Source: Scedosporium boydii
Taxonomy: Eukaryota > Ascomycota > Sordariomycetes > Microascales > Microascaceae
Reading direction: 5' to 3'
NCBI GenBank assembly: GCA_002221725.1
Contig: NJFT01000151.1
Coordinates: 37,822-101,821 of the forward strand
DNA length: 64,000 nucleotides
Position numbers and translations under genes: made by a program. The notes under the pieces are model-generated. The model saw only the letters and a list, made by a program, of their open reading frames with translations, was not told the origin of the DNA and ran no database searches. Positions 20,805 to 32,907 of this stretch are shown in pieces. The first letter of the stretch is position 1. Every line of letters starts with the position of its first letter.

Positions 20805-23800
20805 CGAGTCAGTCGTGAGCTTTCTGAAGTTGATTGATCGATCACCAAAGCAATTCAGGAGAGTGGGGTTTTGTTTGTTGGCCTTGAAGAGACACCAGTA
20901 ACGCGGATGCGAGGGGATAGCAACAAAATTCAATGGGTAATATCAATCCTTGTTATAGCAGAAAAAAAAAAAAGAAGCTGTGGAATGACACCTGGACGCA
21001 AGAACCACGTTCGTCCAAGAGATTTCCTGCAAGGCGATAGGCTAGCCAGGAAAGGACCAGTTGCAGCGTGAAGTTATCAAAGTCGAGGTCGAAAGGGAGT
21101 GTGAAGTAATAGTGGCTGCGGATTGGCGTGGGAAAATTCTCGGCAATGGCGCGTTTACTGGCCCGGTTTGTTGTCGTGGTGATTCGATTTCCCTGTTAGC
21201 CTCCGAGGAGAGCAGTGCAGGAGTGGACCTGTAATGTATGAGAGAGAAACAATTGGACAATTGGCTGCAAAACCCCTGTATCCAGCTTAGTCATCGCCGC
21301 TCTGTCAGAGGTCGCCATCAAGTCTCGCGGCCACTTCAGCCCTGGGTGCAAGCTGCTTGAATGGCGTGAATCTGTGTGGAGTTTTCCAGTCATCCGATGT
21401 CTGCTTTCGTACGATCTCATGAGCTGAGTCTATGCGCCCAAGAATGGGAAGGACTCCGGAAACATTTCCGAGGCTTCCAACGGCGGTGCCGGAATTCCCT
21501 TGCCCACATCGACGTCAAGCTACAGTGCCCAAGGAAAGCTCACTTTTCTCTGGAGATTGAAGTTCGTATTTAACACTGATGGGGCTCTTGCCAGCGTGGC
21601 AAAGATTCCGCTTCATACAAAATGAAAAGCCAGGAAAGAAGGATGTTGCCCGCAAAATGAGACTATGCCTCTCTCGAGTCTGCATTATACGTAACTAGAG
21701 GATACAGCAAAGTGGAAATCCGTAGTCAACTGGTGAGGAAATCCTACTCCTAGTCCCATTGGCGCGTCTTTCAAGAAGATTTGAGATGGAGTAAAAAATG
21801 TAAAGATGTATTGCTACGGCACGTACCCACGGTGAGCAACGCCTTTCCTGACAAGAACCAATTTTATTGGAATCGACATTACGTTGTGCTCGCAGAAAGA
21901 GAAATCAGGAAAGAAGAAAATTAGGCGCTGATGGCCGATTCAAAGTGTACTTCGTATCATGGGTCATCTATCAAAGCGATATCTCGGTTGGATTGACTCG
22001 AGTGCTTTTTATCTCTCACTTAATGAAGCCTCCGAAATACGGTTGGTGGCTCCTCTCTAACCTACCATCCTAGGATGCGATGAGCAGCGAGAAGGAATCA
22101 GAATTCGTTATACTCGGCTTAAATATCAAGATATACATCCTCTATGAAAATTCTTCCTGAAATGTTGCGAGCATCAATCATTGCTGCAAACTCAACTCTG
22201 AGCTCAGACGAAGGAAGCCTGTGTTCAAACTCTCTTGTAAGAAAAGGAAAAAGAAAAAGAATGGATCTAGTCAGATCTAGCCTGCAACAAAAATTCCTAG
22301 TCGAATAGCCCGAATCTGTTCGACACTGGGGAATATGGCTGTTCTGCACATCCTTGATTTCAACCTTTTCCATGCTCGCTTACACCACCAGACAGATGAA
22401 CTCGTCCTCCTTCCCACCAGATGTGTGTTGACATCTTCATGTGATATTCGCGCTCTTGCTTCTAGCCAGGCTTGGCCATCCGGACTGTGCAAGCCATTAA
22501 CTTCGTCTAAGGAAAGACCGAAATCGGCATCCCTTGTCGCCTCATCTGTCCATCATCCCCGCCGAGACCTAGATGAAATTCCCCTCCTCGTCACCACGAG
22601 TCTCTCCAATGGCTCTCTAACAGGCGGATATATCTCTAATCGTTAAGTAAACAATATCGCATCGAACGACTGCCGCCATCTCACCAGGAGCATGAAACAA
22701 GAAAGAGGTGAAATCTAATCCGTAGTTCGGTGAAATCCCGCTTCTTGCCAATGTTTTGGTCGATATTCTCGTTTCCTCATCCACGATTTCGTCCATCCTA
22801 TCGTCCCCATCCCGCGACAACAGCAAGTTCCGGCATCTTCGACGGCTGGCGCGAGTGATACTCATGACGCGGCGGAGACCTCATGGCCGAACTGGGAATG
22901 GCCGCATGTTGAGGAAGGAGGGGTTCAAGATCGGAGGACGAGTTGGGATTTTGCATAAAATATCAACCGGGTGGAGCAACGGCAGCAGGAGCTTATTTCA
23001 AGTTGGCATGCAACCAATTGGAAAGAAGATGGAGAGAGAATACTGCTGTCCGATTCGAAGCCAAACTTGGGGGGAACCCCATCTATAAAACGCCATCTAT
23101 CATAGCAGCACACGATATGGTGGCATACGTCCTGCACCCCGCGGCGTTGCCAGGGCAAGGGGCGGATAAAGCCAGAAATGGGAATCTCACAATAGGAAAC
23201 AGGACCGGCTGTGGGAAAGGGCCGAACATGAAGCCTCAGGACAGTGTTTACCAGCTTGGAAAGACAGGGTTGGCAGAAAAAAAAATGCAGTGGATTATCC
23301 CCCTAAGACAAAGATGGTGGTTTCTCAAGGAAGTTACTCGGCGAGCATTCACAAGACTTGAATAAACTTTTTTCTTGTGAGACGGACTTATGCAGGCGCG
23401 AGGGTCGACCCGATCGGCTCCGGGTGAAATGCAAGGGTGCCGACTCTGTCCCAGATTGCCGGAACAAGAAACTGCGCACAAAGAACACAGAAGCATTTGG
23501 CGAGCAGTAAACTCGTCTATTCGTAAACTCCTAGAACACAGCCGGCCGTGGAGATCACACTTTATGATGCGATATCTCGTCCTCAGATTGCTGTTGCAAA
23601 TATATTGCAATATATCCCCAAACTCCTCAATCCATCGTTATCTTGTCGCAGGAAGAAGGCGAAATGACGACAGCATCGAAACTCGTGCTATCCCGGCCAT
23701 CTTATCAGGCGCCATCGGCATTGAAGATTCTTGCCCTCAGACGAACGGTCGACTTTCCAGCGTCCCTGCACTTGTACAAAACACAAAGCAAATGAGGGAC

Positions 23801-24950
23801 GTTGGACAGAGACAGGACGGAGTATTCCTTCAGGGTCTGCACTGCGTGATGGTGTACAAAGAAGCAGTATACCGGGGAAGACGATCATATGAAGAGCTCC
23901 ATGGTTGTACGATCAAGAGGTGCATTCCGGATGAAACAGGAGTCCATAAGTTTTGCATCAAATATCCAGGGCAGTCTGAGAACTCGTGCAGGAGTGGATT
24001 GGGGAGGTCCGTTTCTAGCGTCAAATTGCAGGCCCGAAAATGGCGCGCATTCTAACCGAAGGCGGAAAGGACCCTTGTTCGGGTGCCTGGTTGGCCTGGT
24101 CTGAGCGGCTGGTACCAGCTGATTGGAGCTTGCGCAGCAACGGAAGGATGTACCTGTGTACATTGTGTATTATGTGCTTGTAGTATCTTGTGCACAAGGA
24201 TCAATCCCTTGTACCAATCAGCACTCGAGACGGGACGCTGAGAGACGGCGCCTGCCTTCACATGTGTTGTTGCCGTAGCGACCGGGCCAAGTCAACAATC
24301 ACGGAAACAGCCTCGCTCGCCAGCGCACTCAGCCTACCAAGCTAACCTTGCCTCTCTGTCCTTTAGATACACGATCCTACCCCCGAATTTCGCAGTTCCC
24401 TACCAACTGCAAAAAATTACTCCACTACACCATCGTACACTACCTTGCCTTCCCAAAGGAGCTTGCATCTCACACTTCTTTTCGAAAAGAACTGCTGGTG
24501 TATCCCTTCATCTGAACTGCTGAAGACGATACACTAACACCATCTCAAATCGACCCCATTGACTATCTGATACCGCAGAGAACGGTCTATTCAAGCATCC
24601 ACCGTCAACTGGCGATACTCTTCTCCTGAGAAAGGGTTCCAAAAACATTTCTCATCGCCTTAACAGGGCACTGAATCCCATCAAAGTTTGATTTGTGTCA
24701 ATACGTCCACTGCAACTGGGCGCAAACACGATCTCAACGTTTTAGCCCGGCAGCCTGGCTTGCGCTGCGAGAGGTATGAATGAAACTCTGAATAGGAGTT
24801 TCTCCTGGTCCTCAAGGAAGGATAGGAACGCTGACGGAGCTTGGGGGAGTAAGTTTCGGACCATTAGGTTACCCATTTCGACAATTATACGACAACAACC
24901 GACGACAATTCTTTTCCCCCTTCCGGACTCGACTATCCCCCACGACAGAG
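20805..24950. other. 4.1 kb gap: CBS-PB1 promoter and long Swi5/Ace2-type leader region
   Basis: This is the largest stretch without a supported gene. The left end is the promoter of the CBS-PB1 gene. The right ~700 bp (24250-24950) are pyrimidine-rich and probably the leader of the Swi5/Ace2-type gene, with a likely 5' UTR intron from the GTATGA donor at 24774. A 221-codon plus-strand open stretch (23390-24055) has no recognisable domain or splice context and I do not call it a gene. A non-coding transcript cannot be excluded. Confidence 0.5.
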
Positions 24951-27590
24951 ATGCTATCCAATCCCCCGACGACGACAGGTCTTCACTCGGCCGCCATGCC
25001 CACCATCGCTCAGCGCCGGCGGCAGCATAGGCGGCAGAACTCGACCCCGTCGGCCTTTGAAACAGTGAAGATCCAAAAGAACCTGACCCCCAACCACAGC
25101 AACAACATGAACATCAACAACACCAACGGCAACGGACGGCCTGCCGGAGGCCATCGTCGCGGTCTTAGCCTCGACACCAGGAGGCAACACATAAGGCAGC
25201 GGTCGACGGCCTCGGCGACGACGGCGACACCATCACCCGCGGGACCCAGGCAGGACTTCACAACGGTAAGTATGACCACTACTAACACAGGATTAACAGC
25301 TACGCAGCATCATGTTCTGCGAGAAGCGCAGCAGCAATGCCTCCAGGTAGGCCCGGGCACGCAATATGCCTACGCCATGACTGGAACAACTCAAGCACAG
25401 CCAGCAACAGCACCCCCAACGATATCATCCCATGAGGACTTCCTCATGTCAGTCCATGGAAATCCTCACGCTCAGAGATTCGATCCGAACTGCTTCGATC
25501 CCAATTCTATCCCCTTCGATCAGTACTTGATCATGCAGAAGAGTCGCGCCAATTTCGAGAATAGCATGGCTGCTTCTAACGAACTCTTCGCCGCCAACAG
25601 TGCCCTCTCCACACCCACCTATGTCAACTTCCAGGAGAACCCTCTGCAGGCTCAGGGCTGGACGTCTGAGGGAGAGGCATCCGCTGGTCGGCGGACTGTA
25701 AGGCGTATCAGCAACGGAATCATGGATCGGGTAGCCAAGTTCGAAAATCTGAATGAGGAAACCCAGAGGGCTTCTACACCACCACCCCAGAATGTAAACA
25801 GTACGTTGTCCGACAAGTTCCAGGCGCTACCGCAGACTTGAGACAGCTAACGAAACATGGTAGATTGTCTTCCCACACCCCAGACTGAGGCTGCTGCCAC
25901 CCAGGCTCAAGTGAACCAGGAGCAGCCTCCTAGACCGAATCGTTTTAGCGACGGATATGACGAGTCCATGGAGGAGACTATCAAGCCGACACGGAGGTCC
26001 GCCCAGCACACGTCGACAGTTTTCGATGAGATGCGCAGACAGGCCGAGCAACAGGAGGAGCAGCAGCAGCAGCAGCAGCAACCTCATCAACAACCACAAC
26101 TCCAGAGGATTGCGCCCGCTGGCCCTCTTCCCCAAAGAGCCAACACCATGCCCGACTACAAGACCACAAATTTCCACGGTATGGCCGTCATCCCTGGCGG
26201 CCATGACTTCATGGACATGAACAACTTTAGCCACGAGTTCATGAAGATCCGAAGTGGTTACGACGGCATGAACTTTGGCATGGTCGACGGAATACCAAAC
26301 GTGGCCAACCCTGATCTCCCTCAGCCCAGCCCCTTTGACAATCTCCCCGATCTCCGACCCCACGACTCCGTATCCCAACCAAACTCCCCTAGCCGATCCC
26401 ATTCTTCCCGCCGAGCTTCTCCTCACCGTCGGACAGACTCACTCGCCAGCATCGCCAGTGCCGCGAGCATCGCCGATATCAACATTGAAGAGACGCGCAC
26501 CGAAACGGGCATCACGATCGAGGATATCGCGACTTACATCCAAGGCCCCGATCCCGTCGACAACAAGTGGCTATGTCTCTACGAAGGCTGCGGCAAGCGC
26601 TTCGGCCGCAAGGAGAACATCAAATCCCACGTCCAAACCCACCTCAACGACCGCCAATACCAGTGCCCCACCTGCAAGAAGTGCTTCGTCCGACAACACG
26701 ACCTCAAGCGCCACGCTAAGATCCACACGGGCATCAAGCCGTACCCCTGCGAGTGCGGAAACAGCTTCGCGCGCCACGACGCCCTTACCAGACACAGACA
26801 AAGAGGCATGTGTATCGGTGCCTTTGACGGCATCGTGCGCAAGGTTGTCAAGCGTGGCAGGCCGAGGAAACACCGCCCGGACATGGAAACCAGGGTCGAC
26901 AAGGCGACGCGCACGCGAAAGAAGAACCTATCCATCAGCTCAATGTCGTCTCAGTCCGGTTACTCCGACGCAAGCTCGGCGCCCGGCTCACCTCGGAACG
27001 ACTTTGACATGCTGGACAGCAGCGGCTTCGACCTTATGGACGTCGCCATTGACAATTCCACAATCAACGGGGTACCGCCCATGCTTGGTGGCCCCGCCCA
27101 CGGCCAGCACCAGATGGCCACTCTCCCCGCCGCCGATACCTCCAATCTCCAACAATACGCCAACTCCCCCGAGAGCCACCACTCGTACGTCTCGCCCGAG
27201 GCCATCATGGAACCTCCGCAAACCCTACCGCCCCATCCACAATCGCCAGCCAAGAGCATTGCGAGCCAACTCAACGAGCCGCCCGAGCTCTCGCAGTCCT
27301 CGTCTCCGCCGCCTAGTCGTCTCTTCGATGTCGAGCCGAACACGTCCATCACTGACGACTCGAACCTGTCCGCCTTTGTCCCGATTACGTCGGCGGGCCA
27401 GAATCTCAACGGTTCGTTGACGGTGGGCATCGGTGAGCAGGATGACGAGATGCTACTCAAGGCGTTTACGAATGACGATAGATTGCTTCCTTTGGATAGG
27501 GATCCATCCATGTTTATGATGAGCAAGTTTGATGAGGAATATGCCGTGAGTATGTTGAATGCGGAGAACGAGATGTTCTTCGGAAACTGA
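24951..27590 (+). CDS. C2H2 zinc-finger transcription factor, Swi5/Ace2 type
   Basis: Two exons (24951-25800 and 25864-27590, 63-bp intron with GTACGT donor, GCTAAC branch and TAG acceptor) give 858 residues. Three fingers occupy the middle of the protein: finger 1 in WLCLYEGCGKRFGRKENIK, finger 2 in YQCPTCKKCFVRQHDLKRH, and an atypical third finger in YPCECGNSFARHDALTRH followed by RGMC. This arrangement, with the short CxC third finger, is that of yeast Swi5 and Ace2. A basic AT-hook-like KRGRPRKHR follows. The flanks are rich in Gln, Ser and Pro, including a polyglutamine run. Swi5/Ace2 factors control late-mitotic, cell-separation and wall genes; some fungal members are annotated as metallothionein activators. 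A possible 42-nt in-frame intron (GTAAGT at 25267) could be skipped or used. Confidence 0.88.
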
Positions 27591-28623
27591 GAGTGTCCAT
27601 TTGGGACGCTTTTCCTTACCTCCTGTGGACTACTTCTCTCTTTCGTACGAAATTTCACCATCCTAGTCTCGTTTCCCGTATTCGATTCTTTCTCGCATCA
27701 CATCTTCCTTAATCTTCCTCATACGACCCCTACCAACTCGGTCTTTCATCCTCCTTTTCGCTCCGACAACTCCCCCGGTACTGCTCCCGCGATGACGTTA
27801 CGGCCCCCTTTGCTCATGAACGCCCATGTCTACTATCCCAGCCCCATGTTTTGATTTCGACCCTTACGCGCAAAACCAGGACGAACATAGACTTGCCTTT
27901 CTTCTCTTTCGACAACCCGTAATCAGCACTCGACCTCGTATTCGACCCTTCGCCCGCTCAACTTGCCCGAAATTTCCTTGGAGCGGACCGGATTTCTCCT
28001 CTTCATGTTGTCAGAAAATATGTATCACTACCAAATTTGTATAACGGTGACCAGAAATATTGGAGGTTCTCGATTGTTTATTTTCCTTTTCCGACATCGC
28101 CTTTCGACTCGAGTTCTATTTCGACCCCCGATTTCTTCTTGCGCCAACTTGGGGTTCTTGTCGTCTTTTTCTTCCTTTTATATGGGACTGGGCTTATGGG
28201 AACAAAAGGAAGAGGCCAGTGGATTTTGGTTCGGTAGATGGAAACGTTTTAATTGGGGAGGTTCTTCGACTTTGGTGTTTTGTTTCGATTTGCTCTTTTT
28301 CATGAGGGAGGCGTATGAGAAATTGGATGCGAGGAGCGAGATTCTATTCTTTTTCGGGATTTCGTTTTCCTTCTTTGTCCTTTGTTCTTATGTGGCCTTC
28401 TGGGGATCTCGGGTAGAGAAATAGAGATATTGGGAATTGCAAATTGGATTTGGTATTTGGCAAAACATTATCGTATTGTGTTGTGAAAAGGTAGAAGAGT
28501 GTCATGGTGATATTAAATGTTTTATTTTACTGTTTTGTATTCAGATCCTAGGAAACCCGAAGCCTTTAAAATCGGACTCGTTTCTTAACTCTCGCTATGG
28601 TCTATTTTTCGTTTTTCTTTGCT
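27591..28623. other. Convergent 3' region, Swi5/Ace2-type gene and DUF4470-MYND gene
   Basis: 1 kb between two convergent genes, T-rich on the plus strand. It is best explained as a long 3' untranslated region of the zinc-finger gene plus the short 3' end of the opposing gene. No gene is seen. Confidence 0.6.
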
Positions 28624-31600
28624 CTAGCTCTCCTTATGCTCCTCTGCCTCCTTGCACTCGAAGCGGTGCTTCTTCCAATCCTTCTTCTGACACTGCCCCG
28701 AACAATACCAAACCTTCAAACACCGCGTACATCTCTTCAACTTCTCACCGGCCTCCAAATCCGACTCCTTCTTCCCACACGCCTTACACCGGATAACGTC
28801 GAGCTCCCTAGGCATCAACGGTCCAAAGTCCACCGTGCGCTCAACAAGCGGGCACGCGAAGGCGGGACTAATGGCCACGCGCACAGCATACTTGGAAGCC
28901 GTCTCGCGCCATCCAGGGAGGTTAAGGAAGTGTTCTGGAATCTCGCCCTTGCCGCAGCTGCAGAGGACGGGCCCGCCCTTTTCGAGACTGAGGGGAACGG
29001 TGGCGTTGGGAGCCTTGTACTCACAGGTGGGGAGATGCTCCCAAGTGCGGCACCTTTCGGCGAACGCGGGGAGGGCCTTCTTCCAAGCCTTGAGCTCGTC
29101 TTCGTCGACGTCGAGGCTGCAGATCTCCAGGGTCCGTAGGAGGAGCAGGAAACCCTCGATTTCGGGATTCTTGAGCATTTCGGTCGTCATGGGCATCACG
29201 GCCGCGTCGAGGACGACGGAGTTGGAGGCGCAGTCGAGGCGCACGGCGGAAACGAAGATGAGCATGTGCACGCCATCTTCGCCAGGTTGATTAAGCGCGA
29301 ACAGGCCAGTCTGGCCGCCCTGGAGACCTGTGGAAGTCATAAACATGGAGAAGAGTGATTCTTTGAAGTTGACCCTTGTAGAGTTGGTCATTCCCGTCTT
29401 CTCGTTCGCCTGCTCCCGTTCGCCTCTCTCCCTGGATGAGAACTGGAAGGATGTCAGGGTCGTAATCCACTTGTTCGCTGCTTCATCCGAGAGATCAAGG
29501 GCCGGTAAGCTGTCCAGATTCAGCGCTGGCAAGTTCAGAGGAACGGGCACTGCGTCCGGACTCAACGTGGAGGGGAATATCAAATCCGCGAGAGCTGGGG
29601 TAACCCCATGGGTGGGGTATTTGGCAAGAACTTCGACGTAACCCGATTTACGTGCTATCCTTGTCTTACTACCCACAGTCGTGACGGGTGTGGGATACTG
29701 GATAGTGTAAATCGTTTCGTCCTTCTTCTTGCCAAATACAATGTCAATCGAGAAGGGGCCGGACTGCCTGAGAGTGATTGGCGCCTTGTCGGTGAGTAGC
29801 CGCCTGCCCTTCTCAGAGTGAAGGATTTGGCGGGCAACGACGGTACCGACTTTATCGTCCGCCACAAACTGGAGCGAAACGGGCTCTTGCCAATCTACCG
29901 CGTCTTGTGGTTTCGTGGGGGGAGGAGCTTGCTTGACAGGAGGGTTGCGACTGAAAGCGATCGCGTCTTCTGTAGACGTGGGCAGTTCTGGAGTGACGAC
30001 AAAGCTTGGCCCGGATCCAGCCAGTGAACCAGACAGTTTGCCCCTGGCAATCGTGATACCGTACATAGTATCGACGACAGGATGAGGTGAGCCAATGAGT
30101 TCGATCTCTACATCATCGCTGGTAAGGATTGAAGTTGGCACCCAGAATGAGAAGATGGTGTGCTTGGTTGGACCGGTGCGGATCCTCAGGCTATTCTCTT
30201 TGAAGTCCAGTTGATTCGACGAAAGCGAAGTTTCTAGAGCGCTAGCTGATATGACCTGTAGATCTCTGAAGAGATCGAATTTGGACGGGCCGTGAATAAC
30301 TCGGGCTTCGAATAAGATAGACTTGGTATCAAGCTCGGCGACCTCGAAGAAGTTTTGCGTTTGGCTGTAGTCATCCACGACGACATTGACCGCGGCCACA
30401 TTGGGAAGAGTCAACGCATCGTCTCCGGACGTGAGGGAAACCGGCTCCACTAGATAAGGGGCTGAATAGATCCCCCTAGCATGGAGCTGGATCGCAAGTT
30501 CCGCGAGTTCTTCTGATATGCCAGCTCGCCTCGCCTCCTTCGGAGCTTGATCTAACAGTTTTCTGCAAAGATCCGTCGCTGATAAGTCGACATGTCTTGA
30601 TGCGGCCTGGATAAACGGGGCAAGGAGGCCGATCCTGTATAGCCCATTGGGCCCTCTAGTCCGGAGATTCTCGGAGTGCCGCTGGCCCAGATCATACATC
30701 TTGTGATCGAGCTCCATCAAGAAATCGAAGAGGTGGTCGACGGTCATAGTGAGTAGGTTCGAGGATGCTTCGCCCGATACCGCATAGTTGTGCTTCCAGG
30801 AAAGGCGGTAGTAAATCGGACTTGTTTGGTTTCCGAGCGCGACTCCATTCTCAACACCTAGCAAGACATCGTCGACAATGGAAGTTGAGCTTGAATTAGT
30901 AATGATTTCCGGAGGACTGAGGCCTAGAAGGAGGCACATGGAGTGTGTATCGCCATAGAGGATATCCTCAAGTGGATTCTCTCTCATCTCGCCCATCCGT
31001 ATGTTGAACTTAGTGAAAACCGTTGCCCAGGGCTGCTTCTTGAGCAAGGGCGAAGCAGACGCCAGAGTCAGGAATATACGTAATCGATTCCCGGTCACAT
31101 GGACAGCGTCGATCACGTCAAACTCCCTCACGGCGGCAGAACTGATTTGAAGGGGTCCCGAGGAGTACGCTGTCCGGTAGTGAGATGGATCTTGGCCGCC
31201 CAGGGCAAGGTGTTGTAGCGAATCGAGATAGGAATGGGGGTCGGCATACACGAAGCTGAGGGTCAAAGTCTGGCCTAACGCTTCGGCAAGTGCATGTGCC
31301 CATTCCGTAAAGCAGACTTTTGCCGATGAGGGGGCTTTGTTTGACTCGTCGTCGGTAATCAGGGACCGTAGGGGTGACAGCTCGGTCAGAGGAGTAAAAG
31401 CCGTGGCCAAGTGAAAACCCACAAGGGGGTTTTCCGGGAGGTGTAAGCCCTTTGCGCCATTGAAGTATAGAGGATTCGGAAGTGTGTCGTTTGAAGCAGG
31501 GGATAGCGTTCCAGTGGCGAAGAAATCTTGGGACGACGACCAGACATCGCGCCTAGCCTGCTGTGATAAAGGCGCGGCCGATGCGACATATCGGTTTATC

Positions 31601-32302
31601 TCATCATTTTCCTTTGCTTGGCCGAGATTCGGCGTTTCGATTATCCTCCCCAATTTCGCATCTGCCTCCACGGCAGGGATGACAGAGTTGATGTGGGCTG
31701 CGAGGATACTCAGCGAAGGCTCGTCCTCGAACCGGATGGCCTTCGAGTACGGGCCCTCATTCCATGCTGAGAGAGACTTTGCCGCCGCGGCGAGTTTCTT
31801 TAGATGTTGAACAAGTTTGGCGTGTGCCTTCCCGCTGACTGAGGCATAGCTGAGAATTTGCCAGAGATCGTTTAAGTCAGCTTCTTGAAGCTGCCTTCCG
31901 TGATCATGAACGAGAGTCAAGAAAACGGCATTCACAACTGCAGATGTTAGTTAGTAGAAGACCTAGGAGTTAATATGTTGTCAAACAGCAGTTGCATACC
32001 TATATCGAGCTCGAACGAATCAACCAAGGTTATGTGTGCAGTCCTTTGAGCTATAAGATGGTTAGGAGCCTTGGTATTTTTTTTAATTGTATGGCATGGT
32101 CTGGATACTCACGGAATCCCTTTTCATGGTAGGCAGTGTATAAAACATTCTTCAATTGAGATGGCCCCAGAGCCAAAACTTCCACGTTCCCGATGCCCTG
32201 AGGCACAGATCTCGTAAGGCTGGTCGCCGGTCTGTGAGAATCTTGGATGTTATTGAAAGTTGGCGGAGAAGCCGGGCTGGATATGTGAGCCGGAGTCGCC
32301 AT
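28624..32302 (-). CDS. DUF4470 and MYND zinc-finger protein
   Basis: Three exons (32302-32113, 32050-32000, 31937-28624) give 1184 residues. The N-terminus carries the DUF4470 signature: NVEVLALGPSQLKNVLYTAY, then HEKGFPQRTAHITLVDSFEL encoded across a 51-nt exon, then NAVFLTLVHD. The long central part has no recognised domain. The last ~45 residues are a MYND zinc finger (CKACGKK ... CTRCLKVWYCSGQCQ ... HRFEC). MYND fingers bind proline-rich peptides; the DUF4470 role is unknown. Such proteins are common and expanded in fungi. Both introns are 62 bp, with GTGAGT and GTATGC donors and CTAAC-like branch sites. Confidence 0.88.
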
Positions 32303-32907
32303 TATTTCAGTACGTGTGGATGAGGAGGTGTGAAGTACGGAACAAATGAATTGAAACCTCAAGGAAAAATGAGGTTGATGAAATGACACTTAAAATATCA
32401 TGTTTGAGTCTGGGCTCCCTCGCATGACAAGATCACGATAGTACGGCCCACCACGAGCGGGCAGGTTCGGGTGGTGTCTAGAAGCGTCTGCGTCACTGCG
32501 TCGCTGGCAGTGGATGGAGGGGTCAGGCTACTGGCGCGGGGTCAGTCTTGCAGCTGGCCCAGCCTGGCCTGCCTCAGTGCCGCATTCCAGCAATTGAGTG
32601 TTATCGAGCGAGTGAGGGGCAAACCCCACTAGAGCAGTGAATTGAGAACCACACAAATTCGATTGGGCACTGTGATGCACTGTGAGACCAGGCTCCATTG
32701 TTGCCAGTTGCCAAAGACTCAAGTCTCTCACCGCCTGACCTAATTTAGCGATATTCGAGGCAGAAAAAAGTTACGTTTGTCAACGAGTAAAGCACTGTCC
32801 CGCACCACACACAGAAACCGCCATCGCTGTCAAGGCAGCATCAGAGCTCGAAAAGGACCATCTTCACCACCACCACATCCGTCTCTTTCGTCGATCCGCA
32901 ATCCACC
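32303..32907. other. Divergent intergenic region, DUF4470-MYND / CCT6
   Basis: 605 bp between divergent start codons. No gene or clear regulatory motif was recognised. Confidence 0.6.

Noticed and set aside
23390..24055. 221-codon open frame in the 4.1 kb gap
   Set aside because: No recognisable motif, mixed composition, no splice context and competing frames on the other strand; it may be chance or part of a non-coding transcript.
26275..27420. 381-codon frame overlapping the Swi5/Ace2-type exon
   Set aside because: It is a shadow in another frame of the zinc-finger gene, caused by its biased Ser/Pro-rich codons.
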